Shown here in pieces: positions 1 through 9,370 of a DNA stretch of 37,821 bases. A model generated the notes under the pieces. That model was not told where the DNA came from. It did no database searches and saw nothing but the letters and a program-made list of their open reading frames with translations. Source of the DNA: a virus. The DNA is taken from the IMG/VR virus record IMGVR_UViG_3300047548_001098, positions 1 to 37,821 of that record; one strand, 5' to 3'. The position numbers were made by a program, and so were the translations under genes. Each line of letters begins with the position of its first letter. Positions within the stretch are counted from its first letter, which is position 1.

Positions 1-1
1 C

Positions 2-3000
2 AATGGAATGTTTGTTTCTAATCAACAGACAAAACAAGGAAATATTCCAAGTGATTCCCTAGGATGTATTTTAGTCTCTCCAGGAAAAGCAGTTGTAAGA
101 GGATATGATATTGAAACTATAGATACAACAATCGTAGATTTTGAAAAACCAAGAACAACAGAAAAAGTAGTAAACCAATCAGTACCTTTTAGTGTTGGTA
201 GACAAATTGTATTAAATAATGTTTACGGTTCTCTTCCAGTTGGATTTGGTTCAACTTCCCAAGTACATCTTTATTCTGAAAGAACCTCCACTCCAGGAAA
301 TCCTTCTGGTGAAAAAATTGGTGTTGCTAGAATTTATGATTTAAAACTAAAAAATGCAGGGTATGCAAATGCTCTAAGTGAGTTTGATTGTTCATTATTT
401 GACATTCAAACATATACAACTATACAATTAAATGCATCTGTTACTTTAAATGCTTCTACATTTATAGAAGGAAAGAATAGTGCTTCGAGTGGTTATGTTG
501 TAGAAAATGTAATAAATTCAAATATCGTCAATTTATATCAAGTATCTGGTTCATTCAAAGTTGATGAAGGAATCATTATTGATGGTATAGAAGATGGAAG
601 AGTAATTACTAAAGTTAGAGATTACAATTTAACAGACGTTCACCAAATTGTTGGTGTAAACACAGCATCTGGAATTGGATCATTTACCGCAGATCCAGTT
701 TTATCTAAAAAGATTTCTTTGACAGAATCTGGTGTACAATACACTATTACTGATGGAGCATCTGGAATTAGTACAGTTACAACATCTACGACTAATTTTT
801 ATGTTGGAATAAAAACTGGTGACATTGTATCTTATACAAAACAAGGAAATACAATACCAACTTACAATGAAGTTGCTGACATTAATGTTTCTGAGAAAAA
901 ACTAATTCTCATCCCAACAAATAGTGTTGCTGGTATTTCTGATGGAACTCTTCCAAATTCAACAATTACTTCGAACGATTTTAAAAAAGTTACGTTAGAT
1001 GTATTAAACACTTCTAATGCATTCTTGTATGCAAAATTAAAAAATAATAATATTTCTAGTCTTGATTTAAATTCATCTTCAATCTCATTGAGAAAGTCAT
1101 ATCTAGTAACAGTAGTATCAAATTCCTTCAATGGCAATTTGGAAACAGACGTAAATCTGACTCTAGAACCATTTGATGAGGAAGATTATAGTCTTACTTA
1201 CATTTCTAATGGTTCTATAGAATCTTTAGATAATCAAAAAGTATATGTTTCTGGAAGAACTATTAGTTTAGTTAATCTAAGTGGAAATGGTCAAGCAATA
1301 TTAACAGTAACATACAAAAAAGTAAATACTAAACTAAAGAAAAAATTATTCAACAGATGCTCAAGCATCATTGTTGATGGTTCATCTTTAATTTCTTCTG
1401 GAATTGGAAGAACCACCTTGAATGATGGTTTAACTTTTAGAAAGTATTATGGACTTAGAGTTCAGGATAAGTCTATATCTCTAAACATTCCAGATGTTGT
1501 TAATATTCTTGGAATTTATGAGTCTTCTTCAACTTCAGAACCATCATTACCAAGAATTTATTTTACATCATTAAATTCAAGTTTAAATAATTTCATAAAA
1601 GGTGAAAAAATTGTAGGTAGCACTAGTGGTGCTGTAGCTTCTTATGTTTCCAATGATGGAACTAACAGCATCGAAGTAGTATACCTAAACGAAAACAGAT
1701 TCTCGTTGGGTGAACAGGTAATTTCTGCAGAAACCAATATTTCTGGAGTGGTTAATGCAATCTCGGTTGGTGATAAAAATATTAAGGATAATTATATTTT
1801 AGATAATGGACAAAGATCTGAATATTATGATTATTCGAGAATAATCAGAAAGAAAGAAGTATCTGCCCCAACCAAGAAAATAAAGGTAATATTTAACCAT
1901 TATACAATTAATTCATCCGATGATGGAGATTTTGTATCTGCAGACTCTTTCGATAGAGACAGATATACCAAGGATGTACCAGTTATTGATGGATATAGAA
2001 ATACTGATATTATTGACTTAAGACCAAGAGTATCAGAGTTTGATTCATCAACAGCAACTAGATCTCCTTTTGAATACTTATCCAGAAGATTCTCATTAAA
2101 TGCAAATGCATCAAACCACATCATAACAAAAGATAGAACCATAAATCTTTCATATAGTTACTTCTTACCAAGAATTGATAAATTATTCTTAACTAAAGAA
2201 GGTACTTTTGTTATTAATAGTGGTGTTCCATCGAATTCACCAAAGGCTCCAAATAATTTAGACTCTGGATTAGAAATAGCAACTTTCTATTATCCACCAT
2301 ATCTCTATGATATGAAGGATGTGCGTATCTCTGTTTCTAGTCATAAGAGATATACAATGAAAGATATCTCAAGACTAGAAAATAGATTATCTAACGTTGA
2401 ATATTACAGTTCACTATCACTTTTAGAAACAGATACAAAAAATCTTTCAATTAGAGACCCACAAACAGGATTAGATAAATTCAAATCTGGTTTCTTTGTT
2501 GATAATTTCAAATCATATGATGGTGGAGACATAACAAATCAATCATATAAAGCAAGTATTGATACTTCACTTGGTATTTTAAGACCACAACACTATACAA
2601 CTTCTGTTGATTTAATTTTAGGTTCTGAGGCAGTAATTGGAATTGGAACTACATCTAATCCAAATATTGATTTAAGATTTGCAAATGACTTGGGTTCTAG
2701 AAATGTAAAACGTATCGGAGACATTGTATGTTTAGATTATGAGGATGTAATTTATACTGAGAATAAGTTTGCAACTAGAACGGAAAACGTAAATCCATTC
2801 AATACCCCAAGTTGGGTTGGAACCATTGAATTAAATCCATCAACAGATACGTGGATTGAAACAAGAAGAACTCAAAGAACTCAAGATGTAGAGGGTAATT
2901 ACACTACAGCAATACAAATGCTTGGTGTTGATACTAATACTGGACTTTCACCAATTAATTGGAATGCTTGGGAAACAAACTGGACAGGAACCTCAATAGT

Positions 3001-6000
3001 ACAGGGACCTGTGATTACACAGGTACAAAACCCTTCCACATTCCTATCTTCCACTACTGTTACTTCTGGTAATGTTATAACAACAACTGATGTTTTCCAA
3101 GATTCAGTAACACAGTTTAGAAATAACACAATTACAACTACAACAGAACAAACTAGACAAGGAATTCAATTTGGAGTAAGTGAAAGATTTGATACCACAA
3201 GTTTGGGTGATAGAGTTGTCTCAAGGGCAATTATTACCCTTATGAGGTCTAGAAATATTGAAATAATTGCAAGAAGACTGAAACCATCCACAAGGTTGTA
3301 TGCATTCTTCGACAATAGAGATATGACTAATTTTGTCGTTCCTAAACTTCTTGAAGTTAGAATGACAAGTGGAACTTTTATAGAAGGTGAAACTGTAACT
3401 GGATTTATGCCAGTAACTGGAGTTAACAGATCAATAACATTTAGACTGGCAAAGCAAAATCATAAGTATGGTCCATATAATCAACCAACTGAATTCTACA
3501 AAGAAAATCCATACAATCCAACAAGTTCTATTTCTGGTTCCTATTCATCTACAACAACAATATTAAACGTAGACACAGCAAGTTTGGAGAATCAAGCCGA
3601 TTCAAGATTCTTTGGATCAGTAGCACCTTCAATGCAATTGGTCGGGTCTTTGAGTAATGCAGTTGCTACAGTAACTGATATTAGACTCGTAACAGATTCC
3701 TCTGGTACTTTTGTCGGAACATTGTTTATTCCAGACCCAACTATTCCATCTAATCCAACTTTTGATTCTGGAACAAAGACACTAACCTTAACAACAAGTT
3801 CAACAAATTCTACTGTTGGTGGTGCAGTTGATAGTATTGCAGAAGCAAACTTTACTTCTAGTGGTACTATAGACAATGTAGAGAGTCTCACATTAAGAAT
3901 CAGAAATGCAGATATTGAAAGAAATATTAGAACTGATTCCAGAACACTAACAGAAACTGAAGATAGATTAGTTGCAAATACAACTCTTACAAATAGATCA
4001 GTAGTATCTACAAGAGTAATTCAAACTAGATGGGTAGACCCATTAGCTCAAACATTTGAAGTTAATGAAAACAATGGAATTTTCGTAACAAAGTGCGAAG
4101 TATTCTTCAGAACAAAAGATGAAGCAAACATTCCTATAACTTTACAATTAAGAACATCTTATCTCGGACTTCCATCTCAGGAAATTCTTCCTTTCGGAGA
4201 AGTAGTATTGAATCCAGATCAGATTAATGTTTCTGAGGATGCTTCTGTATCTACTACCTTTACCTTCCCAGCACCAGTATTTTTGGAAAGTGGCAATGAT
4301 TATGCAATCGTTTTAATTTCTAATTCAAACTCATATAACGTTTGGATTTCAAGAATGACTGAAGTTGATGTATCAACTATCAATAAACCAGAAGCAGAAA
4401 AAATCATTGTTTCCCAACAACCAACTCTTGGTTCATTGTTTAAGTCACAAAATGGTGCAACTTGGGAACCATCTCAATTGGAAGACCTGAAATTTGTTCT
4501 TTACAGAGCAGAATTCAAATCAACATCAGGAAGTTTCAGATTCTACAATCCAGATTTGGGAGTTGGAAATAGACAAATTGCTTCTTTAAGACCAAACCCA
4601 ATAGTTGCGTATTCTAAGAAAATCTTAGTCGGTTTATCAGGAACTCTAACAAGTTTTGATGTTACGAATTTAGTTCCAGGAACAACAATACTTCAGTCAA
4701 ATTATCCTAATTTCTCAGGTAAATTAGCAAGTATTGTTGGTTCTATTGGAATTAATTCCACACTAAGCATAACAAATTCAGGAATAGGATATACTCAAAA
4801 TGCAACCTATTCAAATGTCGAATTATCAACTATTTCAGGAAGAGGTTCTGGTGCTAAAGTTGATTTAACAGTTCAATCTGGTGTTGCAGTTGCTGCTACA
4901 GTTTCTATTGGTGGAACTGGTTACGCAATTGGAGATACATTAACTGTTTCAAGTAGTTTGACTGGAAACTTCGGTAAGAATTTGGTCTTAACTATTCCAA
5001 ATTCAGTAGGAATAATTTCATCTTTCAATTCATTAATTATTGACCAAGTTCAAGATGAAGTAAATACATCAAACGTTGCAAATGAAATTTCATATGTAAA
5101 TCCAAGTAATGGAATTTCAACTATCACTAATGGATTGGTAAATTATTCTGAATTACTAGAGGACGGATTACATTTTAAAGTCAATCACAATAATCATGGA
5201 ATGTATGCTGATAATAATAGAGTTACATTATATGGAATTGAATCGGATGTTCCTCCAGAAAAGATTGTAAGTGACTTTAATCAGGCAGCAACTGGAAGTA
5301 TCCAAGTTTCATCTGTTGGCATTTTCACCAGTTTCGAAAATGTTGGAGTTTCTTCTGATAATCCAGGATACATTAAGATTAATAATGAAATCATTAGATA
5401 TACTGGATTTGAATCTTCGACAAATACTCTTACTGGAATAACCAGAGGTGTTGATATTGATCAGACTGGAGTTTTCAGTGTTAACATGATTCCATATCAT
5501 GTTGCAGGATCACCAGTATTTAAATATGAATTCAATGGAGTTTCCCTAAGAAGAATAAACAGAACTCATTCATTTAGTGATGTTGATGCTAATAAGTATC
5601 CAATTACACTGGATAGTTATCACATTAAAGTTAGAATGGATGAAAATGGAAAGGACAGAAGATTTGGTCCACCAAAGTTATTCTTTAAAGAAACCAAGAC
5701 TGGTGGAACATATGATTTAAATATAATTTCACCAAGTGCAAATACTATATCTGGTCCAAAGGCATCTCAAAATATCCAATTTGATAGCATTAGACCAAAT
5801 ATTCAATCGTTAATGCCAGAAACAACCTCAATTGCAGCAAAAATAAGAACCGTTACAGGAAAGAGTGTAAATGGTGAAGAACTACCATTTAGTGCAAGAG
5901 AATTTGAATCTATATCGCTAAATTCAAATAATTATTTTGAAAATCCAAGAATTATAGCATCTAGAGTAAATGAGGTTGCAAATTTACAAAGTTTCCTTGG

Positions 6001-6562
6001 TTACAAATCATTTGTTATGGAAATGACTTTATCCACTAGTGATACAAAAGTGTCTCCAGTTATAGACTTGGATAGAGTTAATGTGATTACAACAATGAAT
6101 AGAATTGATAAACCAATATCAAACTATATTTCTGATTCTAGAGTCAACAGTCTTTATGATGATCCAACATCTGCAATTTATGTTTCCAAAGTAATAAGAT
6201 TACAAAAGTCTGCGGATAGTCTCAAAGTTTACTTTGATGCATATAGAGATGTATCAAATGAAATTGTTGTCATGTATCGTCTATTGAGATCTGATACACC
6301 AGATGACCAGCAACTATTTGAATTATTCCCTGGATTCAGAAATGTTGATGCAAATGGAAATGTGATAGATGCAAAAAATAATGATGGAACACCAGATATA
6401 AACGTCTTACCTTCATCTACTGATTCTGAATATAGAAGTTATGAATATACAGCAAAAGATTTGCCACTATTTAATGGATTCCAGATAAAAATAATTATGG
6501 CAGGAACAAACCAATCAATTGTTCCAAAAATCAAAGATTTGAGAGCAATAGCAGTTCTATGA
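2..6562 (+). CDS. DUF4815-type giant virion structural protein (5' end missing)
   Basis: The frame is open from the first bases of the window, with no ribosome site in view. The first ATG (base 8) is probably internal, so the gene is truncated on the left; at least 2186 codons are present. The N-terminal part carries the cyanophage-type motif LVSPGKAVVRGYDIE, which I associate with DUF4815 structural proteins. The middle is Ser/Thr/Asn-rich beta sequence with no signal peptide or membrane segment. Residues about 1600-1660 hold a GGTGYAIGDTL module. Residues about 1780-1830 hold an EIIRYTG...LTGITRG module that recurs in the 1681-residue protein at the right end. The C-terminus ends in FNGFQIKIIMAGTNQS...KDLRAIAVL, a tail conserved in cyanophage structural proteins. 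From size and position it is probably a baseplate or tail-fibre-network component; the exact role is inference. It shares the ATGA overlap with the next gene. Confidence 0.75.
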   Translation, partial: NGMFVSNQQTKQGNIPSDSLGCILVSPGKAVVRGYDIETIDTTIVDFEKPRTTEKVVNQSVPFSVGRQIVLNNVYGSLPVGFGSTSQVHLYSERTSTPGNPSGEKIGVARIYDLKLKNAGYANALSEFDCSLFDIQTYTTIQLNASVTLNASTFIEGKNSASSGYVVENVINSNIVNLYQVSGSFKVDEGIIIDGIEDGRVITKVRDYNLTDVHQIVGVNTASGIGSFTADPVLSKKISLTESGVQYTITDGASGISTVTTSTTNFYVGIKTGDIVSYTKQGNTIPTYNEVADINVSEKKLILIPTNSVAGISDGTLPNSTITSNDFKKVTLDVLNTSNAFLYAKLKNNNISSLDLNSSSISLRKSYLVTVVSNSFNGNLETDVNLTLEPFDEEDYSLTYISNGSIESLDNQKVYVSGRTISLVNLSGNGQAILTVTYKKVNTKLKKKLFNRCSSIIVDGSSLISSGIGRTTLNDGLTFRKYYGLRVQDKSISLNIPDVVNILGIYESSSTSEPSLPRIYFTSLNSSLNNFIKGEKIVGSTSGAVASYVSNDGTNSIEVVYLNENRFSLGEQVISAETNISGVVNAISVGDKNIKDNYILDNGQRSEYYDYSRIIRKKEVSAPTKKIKVIFNHYTINSSDDGDFVSADSFDRDRYTKDVPVIDGYRNTDIIDLRPRVSEFDSSTATRSPFEYLSRRFSLNANASNHIITKDRTINLSYSYFLPRIDKLFLTKEGTFVINSGVPSNSPKAPNNLDSGLEIATFYYPPYLYDMKDVRISVSSHKRYTMKDISRLENRLSNVEYYSSLSLLETDTKNLSIRDPQTGLDKFKSGFFVDNFKSYDGGDITNQSYKASIDTSLGILRPQHYTTSVDLILGSEAVIGIGTTSNPNIDLRFANDLGSRNVKRIGDIVCLDYEDVIYTENKFATRTENVNPFNTPSWVGTIELNPSTDTWIETRRTQRTQDVEGNYTTAIQMLGVDTNTGLSPINWNAWETNWTGTSIVQGPVITQVQNPSTFLSSTTVTSGNVITTTDVFQDSVTQFRNNTITTTTEQTRQGIQFGVSERFDTTSLGDRVVSRAIITLMRSRNIEIIARRLKPSTRLYAFFDNRDMTNFVVPKLLEVRMTSGTFIEGETVTGFMPVTGVNRSITFRLAKQNHKYGPYNQPTEFYKENPYNPTSSISGSYSSTTTILNVDTASLENQADSRFFGSVAPSMQLVGSLSNAVATVTDIRLVTDSSGTFVGTLFIPDPTIPSNPTFDSGTKTLTLTTSSTNSTVGGAVDSIAEANFTSSGTIDNVESLTLRIRNADIERNIRTDSRTLTETEDRLVANTTLTNRSVVSTRVIQTRWVDPLAQTFEVNENNGIFVTKCEVFFRTKDEANIPITLQLRTSYLGLPSQEILPFGEVVLNPDQINVSEDASVSTTFTFPAPVFLESGNDYAIVLISNSNSYNVWISRMTEVDVSTINKPEAEKIIVSQQPTLGSLFKSQNGATWEPSQLEDLKFVLYRAEFKSTSGSFRFYNPDLGVGNRQIASLRPNPIVAYSKKILVGLSGTLTSFDVTNLVPGTTILQSNYPNFSGKLASIVGSIGINSTLSITNSGIGYTQNATYSNVELSTISGRGSGAKVDLTVQSGVAVAATVSIGGTGYAIGDTLTVSSSLTGNFGKNLVLTIPNSVGIISSFNSLIIDQVQDEVNTSNVANEISYVNPSNGISTITNGLVNYSELLEDGLHFKVNHNNHGMYADNNRVTLYGIESDVPPEKIVSDFNQAATGSIQVSSVGIFTSFENVGVSSDNPGYIKINNEIIRYTGFESSTNTLTGITRGVDIDQTGVFSVNMIPYHVAGSPVFKYEFNGVSLRRINRTHSFSDVDANKYPITLDSYHIKVRMDENGKDRRFGPPKLFFKETKTGGTYDLNIISPSANTISGPKASQNIQFDSIRPNIQSLMPETTSIAAKIRTVTGKSVNGEELPFSAREFESISLNSNNYFENPRIIASRVNEVANLQSFLGYKSFVMEMTLSTSDTKVSPVIDLDRVNVITTMNRIDKPISNYISDSRVNSLYDDPTSAIYVSKVIRLQKSADSLKVYFDAYRDVSNEIVVMYRLLRSDTPDDQQLFELFPGFRNVDANGNVIDAKNNDGTPDINVLPSSTDSEYRSYEYTAKDLPLFNGFQIKIIMAGTNQSIVPKIKDLRAIAVL

Positions 6563-6762
6563 TACCAATAAAAGACACATCTGGTCTCTTCAGAGATGAG
6601 GAGACCAATGCAATTCTAAATTGCAATGAACATGAATACAATGAATATTTGAAGATAAAAAATGCAAAATTACAAGAAAGACAAGAATTGGATAAAATAA
6701 AAGATGATATTCAAGAAATAAAAGATTGTTTAAAACTTTTGATAGAAAAGATAAATAACTAA
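6559..6762 (+). CDS. Small charged coiled-coil protein, conserved cyanophage type
   Basis: A 67-residue protein whose ATG overlaps the stop of the giant upstream gene by 4 bases (ATGA), so translation is probably coupled. The N-terminal half (MIPIKDTSGLFRDEETNAIL) resembles short proteins I have seen beside cyanophage structural genes. The C-terminal half (about residues 28-66) is a highly charged heptad-like helix rich in K, E, I and L, suggesting a short coiled coil. No enzymatic motif is present. It could be a small structural or assembly factor for its neighbour, but I cannot assign a function. A strong RNA hairpin lies within its first 50 bases. Confidence 0.7.
   Translation: MIPIKDTSGLFRDEETNAILNCNEHEYNEYLKIKNAKLQERQELDKIKDDIQEIKDCLKLLIEKINN
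6582..6607 (+). other. 11-bp RNA hairpin with GAGA tetraloop inside a gene start
   Basis: TGGTCTCTTCA pairs with TGAGGAGACCA around a GAGA (GNRA-type) loop, with one G-U pair. It begins 24 bases into the 67-codon gene. No T-tract follows, so it is not an intrinsic terminator. It is one of the strongest of the start-proximal hairpins noted in the findings. Confidence 0.55.
6750..6757 (+). promoter_or_regulatory. Candidate T4-type late promoter GATAAATA
   Basis: The octamer GATAAATA ends 21 bases before the ATG at 6779 and overlaps the end of the upstream gene. It differs from the T4 late consensus TATAAATA only at the first base, and the same variant occurs at the same spacing before the genes at 14253 and 21549. 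Confidence 0.5.
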
Positions 6763-6778
6763 AAAGTAACTTTTTTCG

Positions 6779-7114
6779 ATGTCTGCTAAGATTATAAATC
6801 TAGTACTAGAGCAAGGTGCTGATTTCCAAAGCACTTTTACGATTTATAATGAAAATGGTTCAAGATTGAACTTATTCAATTATACTGCAATAAGTTACAT
6901 CAAAAAAAGTCCATATTCATCAAGAACATATCCATTTACAATTTCCTTTCCAGATAGAGCACAAGGAAAAATAATGGTTTCTATGGGTAAATCGGAAACG
7001 TCTTTAATGGAAGGTGGGAGATATGTTTATGATGTTGTGATAACATCCCCATCAAATTATAATACTAGAGTTGTTCAAGGAAGTCTTTTAGTCACCCCTG
7101 GGGTTAGTATATGA
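6779..7114 (+). CDS. Small Ig-like beta structural protein
   Basis: A 111-residue all-beta protein (IINLVLEQGADFQSTFTIYN ... VVQGSLLVTPGVSI). The pattern of an early 'L..G.dF..tf' strand and a closing 'v.GslLVtPgv' strand is that of small Ig-like N-terminal domains in phage baseplate or fibre proteins of the BppU-N type. It is therefore probably a baseplate or fibre accessory, by pattern only. I see no clear Shine-Dalgarno sequence; the 15 bases before the ATG are T-rich (ACTTTTTTCG). It overlaps the next gene by 4 bases (ATGA), so the two are likely translated together. A 12-base perfect palindrome (6799-6810) and an 8-bp hairpin (6813-6837) lie near its start. Confidence 0.65.
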   Translation: MSAKIINLVLEQGADFQSTFTIYNENGSRLNLFNYTAISYIKKSPYSSRTYPFTISFPDRAQGKIMVSMGKSETSLMEGGRYVYDVVITSPSNYNTRVVQGSLLVTPGVSI

Positions 7115-7818
7115 GCAACTATGATGTAGTAGTATCCTCACCGAATTTTAATGTTAATTTAGTTCAAGAGGACCAATATAATATTGGAGTCAATTACGAA
7201 GCTCCACTAAGAAGTATCCAGTATACTAATTTAATATTGGACAATATTTCTTCTCAGTTTAATGGGTCTACTACTTTATTTCAGTTATCAGTTAATGGAC
7301 AACCATACACTCCAGCAAACGAACAGCAATTAGTTATTTCAATTAATGGAATTATATTAAGACCTTTAGTTGATTATCAGGTATCTGGAAGTACTTTGTC
7401 ATTTACTGCTCCACCAGCAGCAGGGGCAAATTTTTCTGGAATAGCACTGCAAACCACTGCAGATTTGACCAGAACGATTGTTTTTATGGTTGATAATGGT
7501 TCTCAAGACATTTCTCCTGGGAACAAAGGTTATTTGACATTGGATGTTAGTGGAACTCTAGAATCTTGGACAATTTTATCAGAGACAACAGGAACAATAG
7601 CATTTGATATAGAAAAATCATCTTATAGTAATTTTCCAAACAATTTCACTTCTATTGTAGGAAATGAATATCCTATACTAAATAATCAAAACAAAAACAA
7701 AGATGATAATCTTACGACTTGGACAAAACAATTAGAATTGGGTGATGTTTTAAGATTCAATGTTTTAAGTTGCACTGGAGTTCAAAGATGCTCCGTATTT
7801 TTGAAATTAAAAATTTGA
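7111..7818 (+). CDS. Two-domain tail-fibre module protein
   Basis: A 235-residue protein with two recognisable phage-fibre modules. Residues about 48-110 (FNGSTTLFQLSVNGQ ... ISINGIILRPLVDYQVSG ... FSGIAL) form the 'xNGvllxPgxDYxvsg' module common in cyanophage and other phage fibres. Residues about 135-235 (GYLTLDVSGTLESWTILSE ... DIEKSSYSNFP ... LGDVLRFNVLS) form a jelly-roll-like module found at the ends of many phage fibre proteins. No membrane or catalytic motif is visible. The start is fixed by the ATGA overlap with the previous gene. It is probably a minor fibre or baseplate decoration protein exposed on the virion. The family-level calls are from memory of the patterns. Confidence 0.7.
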   Translation: MSNYDVVVSSPNFNVNLVQEDQYNIGVNYEAPLRSIQYTNLILDNISSQFNGSTTLFQLSVNGQPYTPANEQQLVISINGIILRPLVDYQVSGSTLSFTAPPAAGANFSGIALQTTADLTRTIVFMVDNGSQDISPGNKGYLTLDVSGTLESWTILSETTGTIAFDIEKSSYSNFPNNFTSIVGNEYPILNNQNKNKDDNLTTWTKQLELGDVLRFNVLSCTGVQRCSVFLKLKI

Positions 7819-7829
7819 TTATTCCATAT

Positions 7830-7837
7830 TATAAATA
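7830..7837 (+). promoter_or_regulatory. T4-type late promoter TATAAATA
   Basis: An exact match to the T4 late-promoter octamer lies in the 61-base gap before the gene at 7880, about 43 bases upstream of its ATG. A good ribosome site (TTAGGAGA) follows downstream. Confidence 0.7.
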
Positions 7838-7879
7838 AGAGTATAAAGTTAATTAATAACGAGTTAGGAGACATTATCA

Positions 7880-9259
7880 ATGGCACTATTAGTACCAGAT
7901 TGTGGCGAACTTCAATCCCTAAGGTATCTTGTAAATAGTAATCATGAAATTCCAAGAAATCTAATTCTAAAACTATATTCCAGTGATACCAACCCAGCGG
8001 AATCTGATGTTCCTGCTCAGGATAAATTTTATGAGCCATATGATGCTTCTGGTAATATTGGGTATGGAACTGCTCCATCTAATGGATATCCATCAGTAAT
8101 CAATAATAGATTTGACCAGGATTATTCAAGACAGTACGGTATCCTCTTGAATGGTAATCTTTGGAACGTAAGAACTATCGTAAATCCAATTGTTACTACA
8201 ACTGGTTCAGGAACAGTAAACCAGTACACCATTACAGTTTCATCGACAACTAATATTGCTGTTGGTCATTATGTAGAAGGTGGTGGAGTTGGATCTCGTG
8301 CTACCGTTGCTGCTATTGACGGTAACACAATTGTCTTAACTGTTCCTAATACTGGAACATTCCTAAACCAGTCACTTTCATTTGGTAGAGGAACAACTAC
8401 TGCATCATATCCAGAGCAAACATTTACATTTAGTTCTGCTGCAAATAACCAGTATGGTTATTACTTGGTCAGAGCAAATAACATGCCAGTTGAGATTCAT
8501 GGTGTTCAGGATGCAGCAACAGTTTCTACAGCAGTAGCAGTAGCAAAGACACAAACTACTGGAACCATTGGTAGAAACTTTGTTACCCTCTTTGACAAGA
8601 AGTACAGTCCAACAGGTGTTGGTTCTACTGGATATTTCTCAGTTGATGTAGATTCCCCAACAGGAATCACAACAAACCAAAGAGTTGTTGGAACAGGAAT
8701 TGCTTTAGGTGCAAGAGTAGTTGGTGTTGCAGGAACCAATAGAATCGTATTAGACAAAGCAAATACAACAACAGTTACTGGAATCGTAACGTTTACAGAA
8801 AATGTTGGAGAAAACATTACTGTTGGTATGGCAGTAACTCATGGAAACGTTGTTGGTGAAGTTAATGCAATTCCAGAAAATACTTTAGTTACTGGTTTTG
8901 ATGAGAGTCAGAGAATTGTCTATCTAAGTAACAACCTAGTAAACAACATTCAGGCTGCTACTGGTGCTACAATTTACTTCAACTTCAGTGAAGTAACTGC
9001 ACCATCACATGGTCTTGTACCAGGAGATGTAATTTACATTGCAGCAGGAACTGGAAATACAACCACTCCATCATCAACATATACAGTTTTTGAAACAACA
9101 GACGCAAATACATTTAGAACTTCACCAGCACTCTCTGGTGTAGGAAGTGCAACTCTTTACAGCAGCATCATGTTTGCTGAAAGATTCACAAATGGTCCTT
9201 ACAACATTCAGAACAACGGAGACCAAATTAAGGTTACTCTCAATATCAGCCTCGACTGA
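7880..9259 (+). CDS. Virion structural protein with repeated beta modules
   Basis: A 459-residue protein of a type conserved in T4-like cyanophages (MALLVPDCGELQSLRYLVN start, ILLNGNLWNVRTI, NNQYGYYLVRANNMPVE). Residues about 95-175, 225-310 and 310-370 hold beta modules of the pattern 'V..G..V.G.gi...t.V..i.gn.ivL'. The C-terminal part has an 'APSHGLVPGDVIYI ... TYTVFETTDANTFRT' module, which recurs three times in the 1681-residue protein at the right end. It has no signal peptide, membrane segment or catalytic motif. The start is supported by TTAGGAGA about 10 bases upstream and by a late promoter. It is followed directly by an intrinsic terminator, so it ends a transcription unit. The exact place in the virion is not known to me. 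Confidence 0.75.
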   Translation: MALLVPDCGELQSLRYLVNSNHEIPRNLILKLYSSDTNPAESDVPAQDKFYEPYDASGNIGYGTAPSNGYPSVINNRFDQDYSRQYGILLNGNLWNVRTIVNPIVTTTGSGTVNQYTITVSSTTNIAVGHYVEGGGVGSRATVAAIDGNTIVLTVPNTGTFLNQSLSFGRGTTTASYPEQTFTFSSAANNQYGYYLVRANNMPVEIHGVQDAATVSTAVAVAKTQTTGTIGRNFVTLFDKKYSPTGVGSTGYFSVDVDSPTGITTNQRVVGTGIALGARVVGVAGTNRIVLDKANTTTVTGIVTFTENVGENITVGMAVTHGNVVGEVNAIPENTLVTGFDESQRIVYLSNNLVNNIQAATGATIYFNFSEVTAPSHGLVPGDVIYIAAGTGNTTTPSSTYTVFETTDANTFRTSPALSGVGSATLYSSIMFAERFTNGPYNIQNNGDQIKVTLNISLD

Positions 9260-9286
9260 TTTACTAAAAAAATATTTTTGTTATGT

Positions 9287-9317
9287 GGGGATTGCGTTTG
9301 TAATCCCCTTATTTTTT
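9287..9317 (+). terminator. Intrinsic terminator
   Basis: A perfect 7-bp stem (GGGGATT/AATCCCC) with an 8-base loop is followed by TTATTTTTT. It sits 28 bases after the stop at 9259 and closes the left block. Confidence 0.85.
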
Positions 9318-9319
9318 CT

Positions 9320-9327
9320 TATAAATT
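9320..9327 (+). promoter_or_regulatory. Near-consensus late promoter TATAAATT
   Basis: One mismatch to TATAAATA at the last base. It lies directly after the terminator and 43 bases before the ATG at 9371, the same spacing as the exact octamers at 7830 and 18658. It probably drives the giant repeat gene. Confidence 0.45.
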
Positions 9328-9370
9328 TTTGTTAATGGACATCAATGATTTCATAAAATAGAGGGAAATA

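Noticed and set aside
6793-6800. TATAAATC on the plus strand resembling a late promoter
   Set aside because: It is inside the start of the gene at 6779 with no gene start at the usual distance.
9335-9361. An 8-codon open frame just before the giant repeat gene, a possible leader peptide
   Set aside because: It has no ribosome site and no telling codons; its stop simply precedes the real ribosome site.
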